7,224 bases of DNA from Bacteroidota bacterium (GTDB lineage: Bacteria > Bacteroidota > Ignavibacteria > Ignavibacteriales > Ignavibacteriaceae): positions 1-7,224 of the forward strand of contig JAJYCM010000136.1 of NCBI GenBank assembly GCA_021778375.1, written 5' to 3'. The notes below the pieces were generated by a model. That model saw only the letters and a program-made list of their open reading frames with translations. It was not told where the DNA came from and did no database searches. Shown here piece by piece: positions 5,744 through 7,224 of this stretch. Each line of letters starts with the position of its first letter. The stretch's first letter is position 1. The translations under genes were made by a program, and so were the position numbers.

Positions 5744-7224
5744 CATCGGCAAAAAAGAACGTGAAACTCAAAATAGAGTAATCCAATCATTCCAAAATGA
5801 ATTGAACTACCGTTACCTAGGCAACTGGGAAGAGCGCGAATTTAACAGTAACGTAGAAGAAGAAATCCTTACCGCTTTCCTTACCAAAAAAGGTTACAGT
5901 CAAAACCTCATCACCAAGGCAATTTATAACTTCAAAAAGGTTTCAGAAGACCAGAGCAAAAAGCTATACTATGTTAATAAAGAAGTTTATACCCGCCTAC
6001 GATACGGCGTTAATGTGCAGTCGGATATTGGTCAGAATAAAGAAACTGTTTGGCTGATAGATTGGGATCACCCGCTTGAAAATGATTTTGCAATTGCAGA
6101 AGAAGTAACTGTAAAAGGCGTTCACAACAAACGCCCCGATATTGTTCTATATGTTAATGGAATTGCTTTAGGTGTATTAGAACTTAAACGAAGTACGGTA
6201 TCTATTTCGGAAGGTATCCGTCAAAACTTGGATAATCAAAAACATATTTTCATAGCTCCATTCTTTTCTACTGTACAGTATGTAATGGCGGGTAACGATA
6301 TTGAAGGGCTTGCATACGGGGCTATTGATATTAAGGAAAAATATTTCTGGAAATGGAAAGAAGTTGATATCGAGAGGAATAAGCAAGAAGCGTATCTGTT
6401 GGAGATTACAAAAAGCATAAGAGATAAAGCTTCCAAAGTTATTTACCCGCTTGATAAAAATATTATTGAGCTGCTTAACAAAGAACGTTTCTTAGAATTG
6501 CTTCACGATTTTATTGTTTACGATAGGGGCATAAAGAAATTATGCAGGCACAATCAGTACTTCGGCGTTAAGGCTTCTCAAGACTTTATTAAAAGAAGAG
6601 AAGGCGGAATAATCTGGCATACTCAAGGCAGCGGCAAAAGTTTAACTATGGTATGGTTGACTAAATGGATTAGGGAAAACGTTGATAATGCCCGCGTCCT
6701 AATAATTACAGACCGTGAAGAACTAGATGAACAAATTGAAAAAGTTTATAAAGGCATTGCCGAGCAAATATATAGAACAAAGAGCGGTAAGGATTTGTTA
6801 AATAAACTTAATGATAATTCACCCTGGCTGATGTGTTCACTCATTCATAAGTTTGGCGGAAAAGAAGAGGGTGATGTTGATTCTTATTTGGAAGAACTGA
6901 AAGCAAGCTTACCTGCAGACTTTAGAGCAAAAGGAGACATATTTGTATTTGTAGATGAATGCCACCGTACGCAATCTGGTAAGCTTCATTCAGCAATGAA
7001 AAGTCTGCTGCCGAATGCAATGTTTATTGGATTTACTGGAACACCGCTTCTCAAAAAAGATAAGCAGACAAGTATGGAAGTCTTCGGCAAGTTTATCCAT
7101 ACTTATAAATTTGATGAAGCTGTCGCAGATAAAGTTGTTTTGGATTTACGTTATGAAGCAAGAGATATAGAACAGAATATTACTTCCCAAGATAAGATTG
7201 ATGAATGGTTTGAATTAAAAACAC
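5736..7224 (+). CDS. hsdR: type I restriction endonuclease subunit HsdR (N-terminal 496 residues; cut by window end)
   Basis: HsdR is the motor and nuclease of type I systems. It translocates DNA using ATP and cleaves away from the unmethylated site. The N-terminal nuclease domain carries a PD-(D/E)xK signature: RPD with D135, then LELK with E149 and K151, followed by IRQNLDNQ (161-168). The helicase part has Walker A TQGSGKS (296-302), motif II DECH (407-410) and motif III FTGTP (433-437). The frame is open to the right edge. Full-length members are about 1000 aa, so roughly half is missing. I chose the ATG at 5736 because MSNIGKKERETQNRV matches the usual family start and gives an 8-nt overlap with the preceding gene. 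In-frame ATGs at 5721 and 5724-adjacent positions would only add a few atypical residues. No frameshift is seen in the visible part. Confidence 0.95.
   Translation, partial: MSNIGKKERETQNRVIQSFQNELNYRYLGNWEEREFNSNVEEEILTAFLTKKGYSQNLITKAIYNFKKVSEDQSKKLYYVNKEVYTRLRYGVNVQSDIGQNKETVWLIDWDHPLENDFAIAEEVTVKGVHNKRPDIVLYVNGIALGVLELKRSTVSISEGIRQNLDNQKHIFIAPFFSTVQYVMAGNDIEGLAYGAIDIKEKYFWKWKEVDIERNKQEAYLLEITKSIRDKASKVIYPLDKNIIELLNKERFLELLHDFIVYDRGIKKLCRHNQYFGVKASQDFIKRREGGIIWHTQGSGKSLTMVWLTKWIRENVDNARVLIITDREELDEQIEKVYKGIAEQIYRTKSGKDLLNKLNDNSPWLMCSLIHKFGGKEEGDVDSYLEELKASLPADFRAKGDIFVFVDECHRTQSGKLHSAMKSLLPNAMFIGFTGTPLLKKDKQTSMEVFGKFIHTYKFDEAVADKVVLDLRYEARDIEQNITSQDKIDEWFELKT

Overview
This is a low-GC bacterial window with every supported gene on the + strand. 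Some genes have clear GAAAGG-type ribosome binding sites, and the one good promoter looks sigma-70-like. I cannot place the organism firmly. The AT-rich codon use and protein style would fit a Bacteroidota/Ignavibacteria-like or similar environmental lineage, but that is an impression and not a measurement.

Positions 1-1482 look like part of a phage or integrative-element early region. A gene cut off by the window edge ends at 322. Its acidic, aromatic tail resembles that of single-stranded-DNA-binding proteins. After a perfect 9-bp hairpin comes a 207-aa Gp157-like phage protein (386-1009), then a small secreted protein of unknown function (1036-1455). A rho-independent terminator at about 1459-1482 closes this unit.

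Positions 1483-1594 are a regulatory gap with a TTGACT/TATAGA promoter and a perfect 6-2-6 palindrome touching its -35 box. From 1595 to the right edge runs one tightly packed type I restriction-modification operon in the order hsdM, hsdS, unknown gene, hsdR. hsdM (816 aa) is the long form of the N6-adenine methyltransferase subunit. hsdS (420 aa) is a two-domain specificity subunit whose halves repeat exactly 200 residues apart. hsdR is truncated by the window end after 496 codons, with its nuclease and helicase motifs I-III intact. The junctions are a 7-nt overlap, a 1-nt gap and an 8-nt overlap, so all four genes are probably co-translated.

HsdM2-HsdS would methylate a bipartite site, and HsdR would join them to cleave unmethylated DNA. 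The gene between hsdS and hsdR (5303-5743) encodes a 146-aa protein with one N-terminal membrane segment and a conserved-looking Cys/Trp/Tyr-rich soluble domain. It is not a known core subunit and is the most promising unexplained part of the window. Nothing was supported on the minus strand, and there is no tRNA, CRISPR array or insertion sequence. No gene-free stretch exceeds 300 bases.
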